From Nonomuraea sp. MG754425 (GTDB lineage: Bacteria > Actinomycetota > Actinomycetes > Streptosporangiales > Streptosporangiaceae): 40,627 nucleotides of DNA. The position numbers and the translations under genes are program-made. This document shows, one piece after another, positions 15,751-25,794 of this stretch; positions within the stretch are counted from its first letter, which is position 1; each line of letters opens with the position of its first letter. Where the stretch lies: positions 1 to 40,627 of the forward strand of contig NZ_SSXE01000077.1 of NCBI RefSeq assembly GCF_021699195.1. The letters run 5' to 3'. The notes beneath the pieces are model-generated. The model worked only from the letters and a program-made list of their open reading frames with translations. It was not told where the DNA came from and did no database searches.

Positions 15751-16731
15751 CGGCCGTCCCGCCCCCGGCGACCGGTCCGGCTCCGGGCCGGCCGCCGCGG
15801 GGCCGCCCGCTCCCGCCCAGGGGATCGGCGTCGGGGTGGGCGGCGGGCCGAGCCCCGCGGTGGCCGTCCAGGCCGCGACGAACAGCACGAGCCGGGCCGA
15901 GAGGTTCATCCAGACCAGCAGCCCGGCGGTGACGGCGAACGCGCCGTACACCGGGTTGCCCAGGGTGGTCGCCAGCAGCAGCGTCGCGACCTGCTTGAGC
16001 ACGCCGAACGCGAGCGCGCCCAGCAGGGCGCCCTTGGCGATCATCCGGAACGGCCGGGTCGGCCGTTCCACCCAGCCGAGCAGGATCACGAACAGCAGCC
16101 AGTCGGCCCCGACGCTCGCCGCCACCCCGCCCACCCGCAGCGTGAGGGTGCCCACCGCCGACTCGGCGCCGAACAGCAGGCCCATGACCTTGTCGGTGGC
16201 GGTCGTCGCGAACCCCGCGACCAGCACGGACGTGACCGCCGTGACGCCCAGCAGCACCAGCGAGACGAGGTCGCGCAGCTTGCCGGGGACGAAGCCGAGC
16301 GGCGGCGTCGTGGTCATCGACATCTCCCGCAGCGCCCCGCGCAGCGCGTCGAGCGCGCCGAGCCCGGCGTAGAGCAGGCCGAGCAGGCCGATGATGCCCG
16401 CGGCCGTCTTGGCCTGGGCGATCTGGTCGAGGTTGAGCTGCTCCATGAGGCCCGGCAGCCGCTCGGAGATCGCCTGGTCCAGGGCGTGCCGGGTGGCCTC
16501 GCTGGTGGCCACCGCGAAGCCGAGCACCGAGTAGCCCAGCACCACGATCGGGAAGAAGGACAGGAACGTGAAGTAGGTGACCGCGCCCGCCAGCCGGTCG
16601 CCGAACTGGAGCTGGTAGCGCCGCACCGCCCTGATGAGATGGTCGAGCGACGGCCTGCGCACCCGCCAGTCGTCCAGCCTGCCGCGCCCCCAGGACCGTA
16701 CCGACTCGACGCGCTCGGCGACTCTGGCCAT
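15739..16731 (-). CDS. YihY/BrkB-family inner-membrane protein
   Basis: A 330-residue polytopic membrane protein. Family landmarks are an N-terminal amphipathic region ending HLIRAVRRYQLQFGDRLAGA, followed by VTYFTFLSFFPIVVLGYSVL (the A-x-x-Y-x-x-x-S-x-x-P pattern in variant form), then about five more spans, including SLVLLGVTAVTSVLVAGF and WLLFVILLGW. The C-terminal 30 residues are Pro/Gly-rich and probably disordered. The function is unknown; the old label 'ribonuclease BN' is not valid for this family. Three start codons lie within 6 nt (ATG 16737, GTG 16734, ATG 16731); the last has GAGGG at a suitable distance. Its association with SCO4848 and a D,D-carboxypeptidase is also seen in streptomycetes and suggests an envelope role. 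Confidence 0.9.
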   Translation of the reverse strand: MARVAERVESVRSWGRGRLDDWRVRRPSLDHLIRAVRRYQLQFGDRLAGAVTYFTFLSFFPIVVLGYSVLGFAVATSEATRHALDQAISERLPGLMEQLNLDQIAQAKTAAGIIGLLGLLYAGLGALDALRGALREMSMTTTPPLGFVPGKLRDLVSLVLLGVTAVTSVLVAGFATTATDKVMGLLFGAESAVGTLTLRVGGVAASVGADWLLFVILLGWVERPTRPFRMIAKGALLGALAFGVLKQVATLLLATTLGNPVYGAFAVTAGLLVWMNLSARLVLFVAAWTATAGLGPPPTPTPIPWAGAGGPAAAGPEPDRSPGAGRPSDA

Positions 16732-17013
16732 CACCATCCCTCTTCCCGCGGCGGCGGTCGCCCGGGTCGCGGGGACCGTCGCCAGGTCGTGATGGAGCAC
16801 CTGCCCACCACGTACGGCCGCACGCCCCCGGTCCCCGGGCTGCGGACGCCCTGCTCGCGCCCACAGCCCGACCGAAACATGAATGATTCTCCCTTCTGCG
16901 TGGGCTGTCGGCCACCCCCCGATATGGCCTGAGCAGGGCGGAAACCATGGCAGCGGGGTGCCGGGAGCCCTAGCCTGTGGGGAGTTGGGACCGATCCAGG
17001 AGGCGGCACGCCT

Positions 17014-18204
17014 ATGGCCGAAACCGGCACCGGACAGATGGTCAGGCTCCAGCGCGAGCGCAGGGGCATGAGCACCACCGCACTGGCCACCCAGTCCGGC
17101 TGCACCCCCAGGCACATCGAGCTGATCGAGCACGGCAAACGCACACCCTCGCTCCCCCTGCTGCGCGAGATCGCCAAGGTGCTGGGGGTACGCACCGCCA
17201 TCCTCCTGGGCGAGGCGCCGCGCGACTCGCACGAGCCCAGCAGGCCGCAGATCAGCGACATCGAGCGGGCCCTGTTCGCCGGCCGGTCGCTGGAGCCGGA
17301 CATCGAGCCGCCCGACGCCGAACAGCTCTCGGAACGGGTGGCCGCCGCCCGCAACGCCTGGTTCACCTCGACGCGCCGCTACTCGATCCTGATGGCGGCC
17401 CTGCCGTCCCTGGTCACCGACGCCGAGAGCCTGGCGCTGGAGCAGACGCCGCGCTCGCACAGCGTGGCGACGGACGCGTACCTGCTGGCCAGAGGGGTGC
17501 TCAAACACCTGCGGCGGGTGGACCTCGCGCACCTCGCCGCCGACCGGGCGATGCGCTTCGCCGAGATGTCCGGCGATCCGCTCATGATCGCGTGGGCGTA
17601 CTGGAACCTGGGGCAGTCGATGTTGTCGGACGACATGCACCAGATCGCGTACGACGTCGCGCGGCGCGCCATCGAGCAGCTCGAACCGCACGTGGCCGAC
17701 GGCGACGAGCGGCACGTGAAGGCACTCGGAGCCCTGCACCTGCTCGCCGCCATCGGCGAGGCCCGGATGGGCGCCGACGACGCGGCCAAGGAGCGGGTAC
17801 GCGGCCCGGCGGCGCGCCTGGCCGAACGGGTCGAAGACTGCTCGGGCGTCTACGACCTGGCCTTCTTCGGGCCCACGAACGTCGCCATCCACATGGCCAG
17901 CATCGAGAACGACATCGGCCGCCCCGAGGCGGTGCTGCACCTGGCCGACGACATCGACCTGCGCCGCACGCCGTCCATCGAACGCCGCGCCACCCATCTG
18001 GCGCAGGTCGCCCGCGCCTGCGAGGACCTGGGCGACGACGCCGCCAGCCTGCTCCATCTGCTGCGGATCGAGCGCGAGTGCCCGGAGGAGCTCGACCACA
18101 AGCTGCTGCTGCGCGAGATGGTGCGCTCGCTGGCGCGGCGGGCCAGGCCGTCGTGGGCGCCCGAGGTACGCTACCTCGCCGAGCGGCACGACATCCCCAT
18201 CTGA
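17014..18204 (+). CDS. XRE-family regulator with C-terminal TPR-like helical domain
   Basis: A 396-residue cytosolic protein. Residues about 7-65 form a helix-turn-helix of the XRE/Cro type (MVRLQRERRGMSTTALATQS, then GCTPRHIELIEHGKRTPSLP). The remaining 330 residues are alpha-helical with repeated A-x-x-x-A packing, such as LAHLAADRAMRFAEMSGDPL and AWAYWNLGQSMLSDDMH, resembling TPR repeats that in related regulators bind a peptide or partner protein. AGGAGG lies 9 nt before the ATG at 17014. The gene is followed after 110 nt by two overlapping small genes, with palindromic sites in the gap. In actinomycetes XRE regulators are often paired with a small downstream gene; here the small proteins are not of the usual DUF397 type. 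It is divergent from the YihY gene across 282 nt that hold no visible gene. Confidence 0.85.
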   Translation: MAETGTGQMVRLQRERRGMSTTALATQSGCTPRHIELIEHGKRTPSLPLLREIAKVLGVRTAILLGEAPRDSHEPSRPQISDIERALFAGRSLEPDIEPPDAEQLSERVAAARNAWFTSTRRYSILMAALPSLVTDAESLALEQTPRSHSVATDAYLLARGVLKHLRRVDLAHLAADRAMRFAEMSGDPLMIAWAYWNLGQSMLSDDMHQIAYDVARRAIEQLEPHVADGDERHVKALGALHLLAAIGEARMGADDAAKERVRGPAARLAERVEDCSGVYDLAFFGPTNVAIHMASIENDIGRPEAVLHLADDIDLRRTPSIERRATHLAQVARACEDLGDDAASLLHLLRIERECPEELDHKLLLREMVRSLARRARPSWAPEVRYLAERHDIPI

Positions 18205-18228
18205 ACCCGCGCCCCGGCCCCGCCCTCG

Positions 18229-18280
18229 CCGAACTCTGAGTTCGGTCGTTGCGAACTGGGAGATCCCGCGCCCGAGTTCG
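18229..18280. promoter_or_regulatory. Cluster of CGAACT/AGTTCG half-sites, candidate operator
   Basis: CCGAACTCTGAGTTCGG (18229-18245) is a perfect 17-bp palindrome around one central base. The same half-sites recur as CGAACT at 18252-18257 and AGTTCG at 18275-18280. Four half-sites in 52 nt lie just upstream of the small gene at 18315 and downstream of the XRE gene, so they are a good candidate for binding by that regulator. The first palindrome also lies 25 nt past the regulator's stop and could form a small hairpin in RNA. Confidence 0.5.
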
Positions 18281-18314
18281 TCACGTACCGGCGTACCCGT
18301 GCGACTCTGCGTCC

Positions 18315-18509
18315 ATGAGTAGAGCGCCGAATGCCGACTTCGTCATGGAACGTCTTCTTCAGGAGGCCGGGCGGGAGTTTCCCGAGTGGTCCTTCGAACG
18401 CCATCGCTCCGGCTGGACCGCCACCCGCGACGAGACCCGGTTCACCAGACCCAGCCTGGCCGCCCTGCGCGCCATCCTCCGCGTGCACCGGACGGCCAGG
18501 AGAGGATGA
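18315..18509 (+). CDS. Small hypothetical protein, first of a tandem pair
   Basis: A 64-residue basic, soluble protein that I cannot assign to a named family. It contains an aromatic-spaced core, REFPEWSFERHRSGWTATRD, then a hydrophobic helix SLAALRAILRVH. The next protein has a similar order of elements (Y-P-A-W-E-I-D-F ... T-T-R-W-T-A-V-L-R), so the two may share a fold. The ATG at 18315 has no strong ribosome-binding site; transcription from the palindrome-rich gap just upstream is likely. The stop overlaps the next start by 4 nt (ATGA). The position downstream of the XRE/TPR regulator suggests a co-regulated unit. Confidence 0.6.
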   Translation: MSRAPNADFVMERLLQEAGREFPEWSFERHRSGWTATRDETRFTRPSLAALRAILRVHRTARRG

Positions 18510-18772
18510 CGGCGACGCCGTCCGAGGGTGAAGGGCCGCTGCTGGGACGGCAACTCGACGTCCTGCGCACCACGTACCCGGCGTGGGAGATCGACTTCCG
18601 CGCCGATGCGCCCGCGACCACCCGGTGGACGGCCGTCCTGCGGCGACCGGTGACGGCGCGGCTGTCGGCCGGCGGGGTGCGGGCGCGGATCGGCTGCCAG
18701 GACGCCTTCACCCTCGCCTCCGCCCTCTCCCATCAGTGCTGCCTCCTGCACAACGGCCGGGCCGGCGCCTGA
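18506..18772 (+). CDS. Small hypothetical protein, second of a tandem pair
   Basis: An 88-residue soluble protein of unknown family. It contains YPAWEIDFRA...TTRWTAVLRRP in the same order as the aromatic core of the preceding 64-residue protein, then an extra C-terminal part with three cysteines (GCQDAF and QCCLLHN). The ATG overlaps the upstream stop (ATGA) and has AGGAGAGG immediately before it, so expression is coupled. Its last codons form the left arm of a terminator stem. No membrane segment or signal peptide is visible. Confidence 0.65.
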   Translation: MTATPSEGEGPLLGRQLDVLRTTYPAWEIDFRADAPATTRWTAVLRRPVTARLSAGGVRARIGCQDAFTLASALSHQCCLLHNGRAGA

Positions 18773-18782
18773 CGGCCCGGCC
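18755..18782. terminator. Stem-loop terminator between convergent genes
   Basis: GGCCGGGCCG (18755-18764) and CGGCCCGGCC (18773-18782) pair perfectly around an 8-nt loop that contains the stop codon of the upstream small gene. It lies 18 nt from the trpS stop on the other strand and can terminate both transcripts. Confidence 0.75.
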
Positions 18783-18800
18783 CGCCGCGGACCGGGGGTC

Positions 18801-19805
18801 TCACAGGGTCGGCAGGAAGCCCACCTTGTCGCGGACCTGCGCCATCGTCTCCTTGGCCACCGCCGACGCCCGCCCGGCGCCGACCGCCAGCATGCGGTCG
18901 AGCTCCTTCTCATCGGCCAGCAGCTTCTCCGTACGCTCCCTGATCGGCGTGAACGTCTCGGCCACGGCCTCGGCGACGTCCTTCTTGAAGGTGCCGTAGC
19001 CCTGGCCCTCGTAACGGGCGACCAGTTCGGGGATGGGCGTGCCGGTCAGCGCCGACTGGATGCGCAGCAGGTTGGAGATGCCCGGCTTGTTCTCCTCGTC
19101 GAACAGCACCTCGGAACCGGTGTCCGTGACCGCCCGCATGACCTTCTTGCGCAGCGGCCCCGGCTGCTCCAGCACGTCGAGGATGCCCGCGGGGCTGGAG
19201 GAGGACTTCGACATCTTCGCCGTCGGGTCCTGGAGGTCGGTGATCTTCTCGACCTCCTTGAGGATGTACGGCTCGGGCAGCCTGAACGTGTCGCCGAAGC
19301 GGTGGTTGAAGCGCTGGCCCAGGTCGCGGGTGAGCTCGAGGTGCTGCTTCTGGTCGGCCCCCACCGGGACGCGGTCGGCCTGGTAGAGCAGGATGTCGGC
19401 GGCCTGGAGGATCGGGTAGGTGAACAGGCCGACGCTGGCCGCGCTCTCCCCGAACTTGGCCGACTTGTCCTTGAACTGCGTCATCCGGCCCGCCTCGCCC
19501 ATGCCGGTGAGGCAGATCAGCACCCAGGCCAGCTCGGTGTGCTCGCGTACGTGCGACTGCACGAAGACGGTGGACCGCTCGGGGTCGAGCCCGGCGGCGA
19601 ACAACTGCGCGGCGGCCACCCGGCTGCGCCGGCGCAGCGCGTCGGGCTCGGTCGGCACGGTGATCGCGTGCAGGTCGACCACGCAGTAGAAGGCGTCGTG
19701 AGTCTCCTGCATGGTGACCCACTGGCGGACCGCACCCAGGTAGTTGCCCAGGTGGAAGGAGTCCGCGGTGGGCTGGATGCCGGAGAGTACACGAGGTCTG
19801 GCCAT
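18801..19805 (-). CDS. trpS: Tryptophanyl-tRNA synthetase
   Basis: A 334-residue class I aminoacyl-tRNA synthetase that charges tRNA(Trp). The N-terminal GIQPTADSFHLGNYLGA holds the HIGH-equivalent (H-L-G-N), and KMSKSSSSPAG at about residues 195-205 holds the KMSKS loop. Further landmarks are FVQSHVREHTELAWVL and YPILQAADILLYQADRVPVG, which form the tryptophan pocket and dimer region. Length is normal for the bacterial enzyme. The ATG at 19805 begins MARPRVLSG; a TTG at 19814 is in frame but less likely. It follows the CNNM/CBS gene by 14 nt on the same strand and is probably co-transcribed with it. No T-box or leader peptide fits in that gap. Confidence 0.96.
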   Translation of the reverse strand: MARPRVLSGIQPTADSFHLGNYLGAVRQWVTMQETHDAFYCVVDLHAITVPTEPDALRRRSRVAAAQLFAAGLDPERSTVFVQSHVREHTELAWVLICLTGMGEAGRMTQFKDKSAKFGESAASVGLFTYPILQAADILLYQADRVPVGADQKQHLELTRDLGQRFNHRFGDTFRLPEPYILKEVEKITDLQDPTAKMSKSSSSPAGILDVLEQPGPLRKKVMRAVTDTGSEVLFDEENKPGISNLLRIQSALTGTPIPELVARYEGQGYGTFKKDVAEAVAETFTPIRERTEKLLADEKELDRMLAVGAGRASAVAKETMAQVRDKVGFLPTL

Positions 19806-19819
19806 AGCAGGCAATTGTG

Positions 19820-21133
19820 TCAGGAATCCTGCTCGGGGAGCGACTCGGCGGGCGCTCGGCGTTTCACTCTCACTCTCGCGATACGGCGGCCGTCCAGCTC
19901 GGTGACGGTCAGCTCGAAGCCGGAGAACTCCACCCGCTCCCCCATGTCCGGCACGTGGCCCAGCATGGCCATGACGAACCCGGCGAGCGTCTCGTAGGGG
20001 CCGTCGGGCAGGCGGATGCCGGTCTCGGTGGCGAAGTCGTTGAGGTTGGTCAGGCCGTCGATCTCGATCTCGCCGGCGGGCAGGACCACGACGTCCTCCT
20101 CGACGTCGTACTCGTCCCTGATGTCGCCGATCAGCTCCTCGACCAGGTCCTCCATGGTGACGATGCCGGCGGTGCCGCCGTACTCATCCACCACGATGGC
20201 CAGGTGCTGGCCCTCGGCGCGCATCTCGTTGAGCGTGGTGAGCAGGCGCTTGGAGGCGGGCACGAACTTGGCCGTCCTGATCGGCACGACCGCGCTGATC
20301 GGCTCGGTGCGCCCGATCAGCTCGGGGTCCAGCAGGTCGCGGACGTGTACGAAGCCGATGACCTCGTCGTAGGTGTCGCGGTAGACGGGGAAGCGCGAGT
20401 GCGGGAGCGTGGCGGCCAGGCGGGCGGCCTGGTCGAGCGGGGTGTCGGCCTCCATGAACTCCACCTCGGTACGCGGCAGCATCACCTCCCGGAGCTGCCG
20501 CTTGCCGGCGGCGAACACCTCGGCGATGAGCTTGCGCTCGTCGGCGGTCAGGTCGGTGTGGCCCACCACCATGTCGCGCAGTTCCTCGGTGGTGACCTCC
20601 TCGCGGTCGGCCTCCGGGTTGCCGCCGAGCAGCTTGACCACGCCGTCGGTGGACTTCGACAACGTCCAGATGATCGGGCGGGACAGGGCGGCGATGCGGT
20701 CGAGGAACGGCGCCACGAACAGCGACAGCCCTTCGGCCCGCTGCAGCGCCAGTCGCTTGGGGGCCAGCTCGCCCAGCACCAGCGACACGTACGAGATCGC
20801 CAGCGTGACCAGCACCAGCGACAGCACGGGCGTCACGGCCCGCGGCACCCCCACCAGCTCCAGCGCGGGCACGAGGTGGGTGGCCAGCCGGTCGGCGCCG
20901 AACGCGGCCGACAACATGGTGGCCACGGTCACGCCGATCTGCACGGCCGACAGGAACCGGTTGGGGTCGTGGGCCAGCTTGGCCACGCGCTCGCCGCGGC
21001 GGCCCTGCTTGGAGAGCTTGCGGACCTGGCTGTCCCGCAGGGAGACCATCGCGATTTCCGCGGCGGCGAAGAACCCCCCGATCAAGATGAACAGCAGGAC
21101 CAGGGCGATGTTGGCCGCAAGGGTGTCAAACAT
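19820..21133 (-). CDS. CNNM/CBS-domain (CorC/HlyC-type) membrane protein
   Basis: A 437-residue membrane protein. An N-terminal CNNM (DUF21) transmembrane domain covers residues about 1-190, with the small-residue-rich first span ALVLLFILIGGFFAAAEIAM and the block LVLGELAPKRLALQRAE. A pair of CBS domains follows at about 205-330 (VMLPRTEVEFMEADTPLDQA; HLAIVVDEYGGTAGIVTMED). The C-terminal CorC_HlyC domain covers about 345-425. Characterised relatives act in Mg2+ or cobalt transport or efflux; older 'hemolysin' labels are not informative. The ATG at 21133 lies back-to-back with the galE promoter region. It is the first gene of the unit with trpS. Confidence 0.92.
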   Translation of the reverse strand: MFDTLAANIALVLLFILIGGFFAAAEIAMVSLRDSQVRKLSKQGRRGERVAKLAHDPNRFLSAVQIGVTVATMLSAAFGADRLATHLVPALELVGVPRAVTPVLSLVLVTLAISYVSLVLGELAPKRLALQRAEGLSLFVAPFLDRIAALSRPIIWTLSKSTDGVVKLLGGNPEADREEVTTEELRDMVVGHTDLTADERKLIAEVFAAGKRQLREVMLPRTEVEFMEADTPLDQAARLAATLPHSRFPVYRDTYDEVIGFVHVRDLLDPELIGRTEPISAVVPIRTAKFVPASKRLLTTLNEMRAEGQHLAIVVDEYGGTAGIVTMEDLVEELIGDIRDEYDVEEDVVVLPAGEIEIDGLTNLNDFATETGIRLPDGPYETLAGFVMAMLGHVPDMGERVEFSGFELTVTELDGRRIARVRVKRRAPAESLPEQDS

Positions 21134-21219
21134 TGTGGTTGGCAGCGTACTCGTCGGTTTTCCCGCGTATGCTGAACGGCAAGCCGTACAAAATCAAACA
21201 TATTTCCACAGGAGTGAAC

Positions 21220-22167
21220 ATGAGGCTGCTGGTCACCGGAGGCGCCGGATACGTCGGCAGTGTCGTGTCGGCGCAGCTCATCGAGGCCGGACACGAGGTG
21301 ACCGTACTCGACGACCTGTCAACCGGGCATGAGGACGCGGTGCCGCAGGGCGCCCGTTTCGTCCGTGCCGACATCACCGAGGCCGGCCAGGCGCTCGACG
21401 GCGTCCAGGCGGTGCTGCACTTCGCGGCCAAGTCGCTGGTGGGCGAGTCGGTGCAGCACCCGGAGCGGTACTGGGCCAACAACCTGGGCGGCACGCTGGG
21501 GCTGCTCGACGCCATGCGCGACAAGGGCGTGCACCGGATCGTGTTCTCCTCGACGGCGGCCACGTACGGGGAGCCGGAGCGCTCACCGATCGAGGAGGGC
21601 GACCCCACCCGGCCGACCAACCCGTACGGCGCCTCCAAGCTGGCCGTGGACACCGCGCTGAGCGCGTACGCCCGCCAGCGCGGCCTGGGCGCGGTGAGCC
21701 TGCGCTACTTCAACGTGGCCGGCGCGTACGGGCGCTACCGCGAGCGGCACGCGGTCGAGACCCACCTCATCCCCAACGTGCTGAAGGTGGCGACCGGCGA
21801 GCGCGAGTCGGTGAGCGTGTTCGGCACCGACTACCCCACGCCCGACGGCACCTGCGTGCGCGACTACATCCACGTCGCCGACCTGGCCAGGGCCCACCTG
21901 CTGGCACTCGACGCGGCCACCCCCGGCGAGCACCGCGTCTACAACCTGGGCAGCGGCACCGGCTTCTCCGTGCAGGAGGTGATCTCGGTCTGCCGCGAGG
22001 TCACCGGGCACGAGATCCCCGCCGTGGTCGGGGACAGGCGGCCCGGCGATCCGGCCGTCCTGGTCGCCTCCTCCGCCAGGATCCAGCGTGAGCTGGGCTG
22101 GAAGCCCGAGCGGGCGGCGCTGCGCGACATCGTTTCCGACGCCTGGGGAGCGCTTTCCGGGAAATGA
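21220..22167 (+). CDS. galE: UDP-glucose 4-epimerase
   Basis: A 315-residue short-chain dehydrogenase-type epimerase interconverting UDP-glucose and UDP-galactose. The NAD-binding G-G-A-G-Y-V-G motif lies at about residues 7-13, HFAAKSLVGESV follows, the catalytic Ser lies in FSSTAATYG, and the Y-x-x-x-K pair is in NPYGASK. PDGTCVRDYIHVADLA and LGSGTGFSVQEVI are characteristic of GalE. AGGAG lies 5-6 nt before the ATG at 21220. It stands alone, not in a gal operon, so it more likely serves cell-wall or polysaccharide precursor supply than galactose catabolism. Confidence 0.94.
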   Translation: MRLLVTGGAGYVGSVVSAQLIEAGHEVTVLDDLSTGHEDAVPQGARFVRADITEAGQALDGVQAVLHFAAKSLVGESVQHPERYWANNLGGTLGLLDAMRDKGVHRIVFSSTAATYGEPERSPIEEGDPTRPTNPYGASKLAVDTALSAYARQRGLGAVSLRYFNVAGAYGRYRERHAVETHLIPNVLKVATGERESVSVFGTDYPTPDGTCVRDYIHVADLARAHLLALDAATPGEHRVYNLGSGTGFSVQEVISVCREVTGHEIPAVVGDRRPGDPAVLVASSARIQRELGWKPERAALRDIVSDAWGALSGK

Positions 22168-22204
22168 CCATGCGGAGCGGGAATGTGTGCTGTGATACCG
22201 AAAT

Positions 22205-22357
22205 GTGAGGAGCTTTTCACCAAGGGTCACGAAGCTGATCTTCGGTGCCCTCATCGTGGTCTGCAGCGCGCTGGCCGCGGCGGGCGTCATCTTCGCCACC
22301 CCGGGGCCCGACCCCGCCATCCGGCCGACCTCCTGCCCCGAGGTGGTGCCCCCGTGA
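22205..22357 (+). CDS. Possible small single-span membrane protein
   Basis: A 50-codon frame starting with GTG at 22205. The product has a basic N-terminus (VRSFSPRVTK), one hydrophobic segment (LIFGALIVVCSALAAAGVIF) and a short Pro-rich tail with one Cys, a signal-anchor-like layout. Codon use matches neighbouring genes. No clear ribosome-binding site precedes the GTG and an in-frame stop lies only 9 nt upstream, so the start cannot be further left. It follows galE by 37 nt on the same strand. I cannot assign a family and the frame may be fortuitous. Confidence 0.4.
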   Translation: MRSFSPRVTKLIFGALIVVCSALAAAGVIFATPGPDPAIRPTSCPEVVPP

Positions 22358-22376
22358 GCCGGCGGCCCGAACGCGC

Positions 22377-22412
22377 AACGCGCGCCCCCCGATCGAGCGG
22401 GCGGCGCGCGTT
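22377..22412. terminator. Stem-loop terminator downstream of mdh
   Basis: AACGCGCGCC (22377-22386) pairs perfectly with GGCGCGCGTT (22403-22412), 23 nt beyond the mdh stop on the minus strand. It is also 20 nt past the small plus-strand frame and can serve both. An inner CCC/GGG pair may extend the stem. Confidence 0.7.
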
Positions 22413-22435
22413 CACGAAGGCAGCGGGCGCGGGGC

Positions 22436-23422
22436 TCAGATGAGGCCCAGCTCCTTCACCGCCTGACGCTCCTCCTCCAGCTCGCGCACGCTGGCGTCGA
22501 TGCGCTCGCGGGAGAAGGCGTCGATCTCGAGACCTTGGATGATCTCGAACTGGCCGCCCGCCGCCCGCACCGGGAACGACGAGATGAGGCCCTCGGGCAC
22601 GCCGTAGGAGCCGTCGGAGACCACGGCCGCGGACGTCCAGTCGGTGCCGTTGACCCAGTCGTGGACGTGGTCGATCGCGGCGTTGGCGGCCGAGGCCGCC
22701 GAGGAGGCGCCGCGGGCCTCGATGATGGCGGCCCCGCGCTTGGCCACCGTCGGGATGAACGTGCCGCTCAGCCACTCGGTGTCGACCTGCTCGGCTGCGA
22801 TCTTGCCGCCCACCTCGGCGTGGAACAGGTCGGGGTACTGCGTGGCGGAGTGGTTGCCCCAGATCGTCATCTTCTTGATCTCGGCGACCGGGACCTGCAG
22901 CTTGGCGGCGAGCTGGGACAGCGCGCGGTTGTGGTCGAGCCTGGTCATCGCGGTGAAGCGGTCGGCCGGCACGTCGGGCGCGTGCTGCTGGGCGATGAGC
23001 GCGTTGGTGTTGGCCGGGTTGCCCACGACCAGCACCCTGATGTCGTCGGCCGCGTGGTCGTTGATGGCCTTGCCCTGCGGGCCGAAGATGCCGCCGTTGG
23101 CGCCGAGCAGGTCGCCGCGCTCCATGCCGGCCTTGCGCGGCATCGCGCCGACCAGCAGCGCGACGTTGGCGCCGGCGAAGGCGACATTGGGGTCATCGGT
23201 GATCTCGATGCCGGACAGCAGCGGGAACGCGCAGTCGTCCAGCTCCATCGCGGTGCCCTCGGCCGCCTTGACCGCCCCCGGGACCTCCAGCAGGCTGAGC
23301 TTGACCGGCACGTCGGCGCCGAGCAACTGCCCCGACGCGATGCGGAACAGCAATGCGTAGCCGATCTGGCCGGCGGCTCCGGTGACGGTCACCTTGACGG
23401 GCACAGTGGCTGACGACGCCAT
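22436..23422 (-). CDS. mdh: Malate dehydrogenase
   Basis: A 328-residue NAD-dependent TCA-cycle enzyme oxidising malate to oxaloacetate. It has the dinucleotide-binding start VTVTGAAGQIGYALLFRIAS, the mobile-loop arginines in GAMPRKAGMERGDLL, LDHNRALSQLAAKL with the substrate-binding Arg, and the catalytic His in IWGNHSATQYPD. Length and motifs place it in the 'cytoplasmic-type' malate dehydrogenase group typical of actinobacteria. The ATG at 23422 has AGGGGAAGG upstream. It lies only 59 nt after the stop of the kinase/binding-domain gene on the same strand, so the two are likely co-transcribed. It ends at a terminator. Confidence 0.95.
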   Translation of the reverse strand: MASSATVPVKVTVTGAAGQIGYALLFRIASGQLLGADVPVKLSLLEVPGAVKAAEGTAMELDDCAFPLLSGIEITDDPNVAFAGANVALLVGAMPRKAGMERGDLLGANGGIFGPQGKAINDHAADDIRVLVVGNPANTNALIAQQHAPDVPADRFTAMTRLDHNRALSQLAAKLQVPVAEIKKMTIWGNHSATQYPDLFHAEVGGKIAAEQVDTEWLSGTFIPTVAKRGAAIIEARGASSAASAANAAIDHVHDWVNGTDWTSAAVVSDGSYGVPEGLISSFPVRAAGGQFEIIQGLEIDAFSRERIDASVRELEEERQAVKELGLI

Positions 23423-23481
23423 GGCCTTCCCCTAACTCGCAGCGAAATTCGGTTGACCTTGGGGATGTTACCCGCTCGTCA

Positions 23482-25632
<2,151 letters not shown>

Positions 25633-25794
25633 TCGTCATCCCCACGTGTACAGAACCCCATCGACGCAAACTTTACGACGCTCAGCAACTTCTCAGGGAT
25701 CGCTTAAGGTTTGGCTACGTCACGATTCAGGTCTTCCACGCCACGCGCGCGCGATGCCTTGCGCCCGAACGCCATCCGGTGAAGCCTCGAGACC

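Noticed and set aside
18229..18245. CGAAC...GTTCG palindrome resembling an actinobacterial LexA (SOS) box
   Set aside because: The SOS box of this phylum has a 4-nt spacer between CGAAC and GTTCG; here the spacer is 5 nt, and further half-sites occur nearby. A site for the adjacent XRE regulator is more likely.
19806..19819. T-box or leader-peptide control of trpS
   Set aside because: Only 14 nt separate trpS from the upstream gene, leaving no room for a T-box or attenuator.
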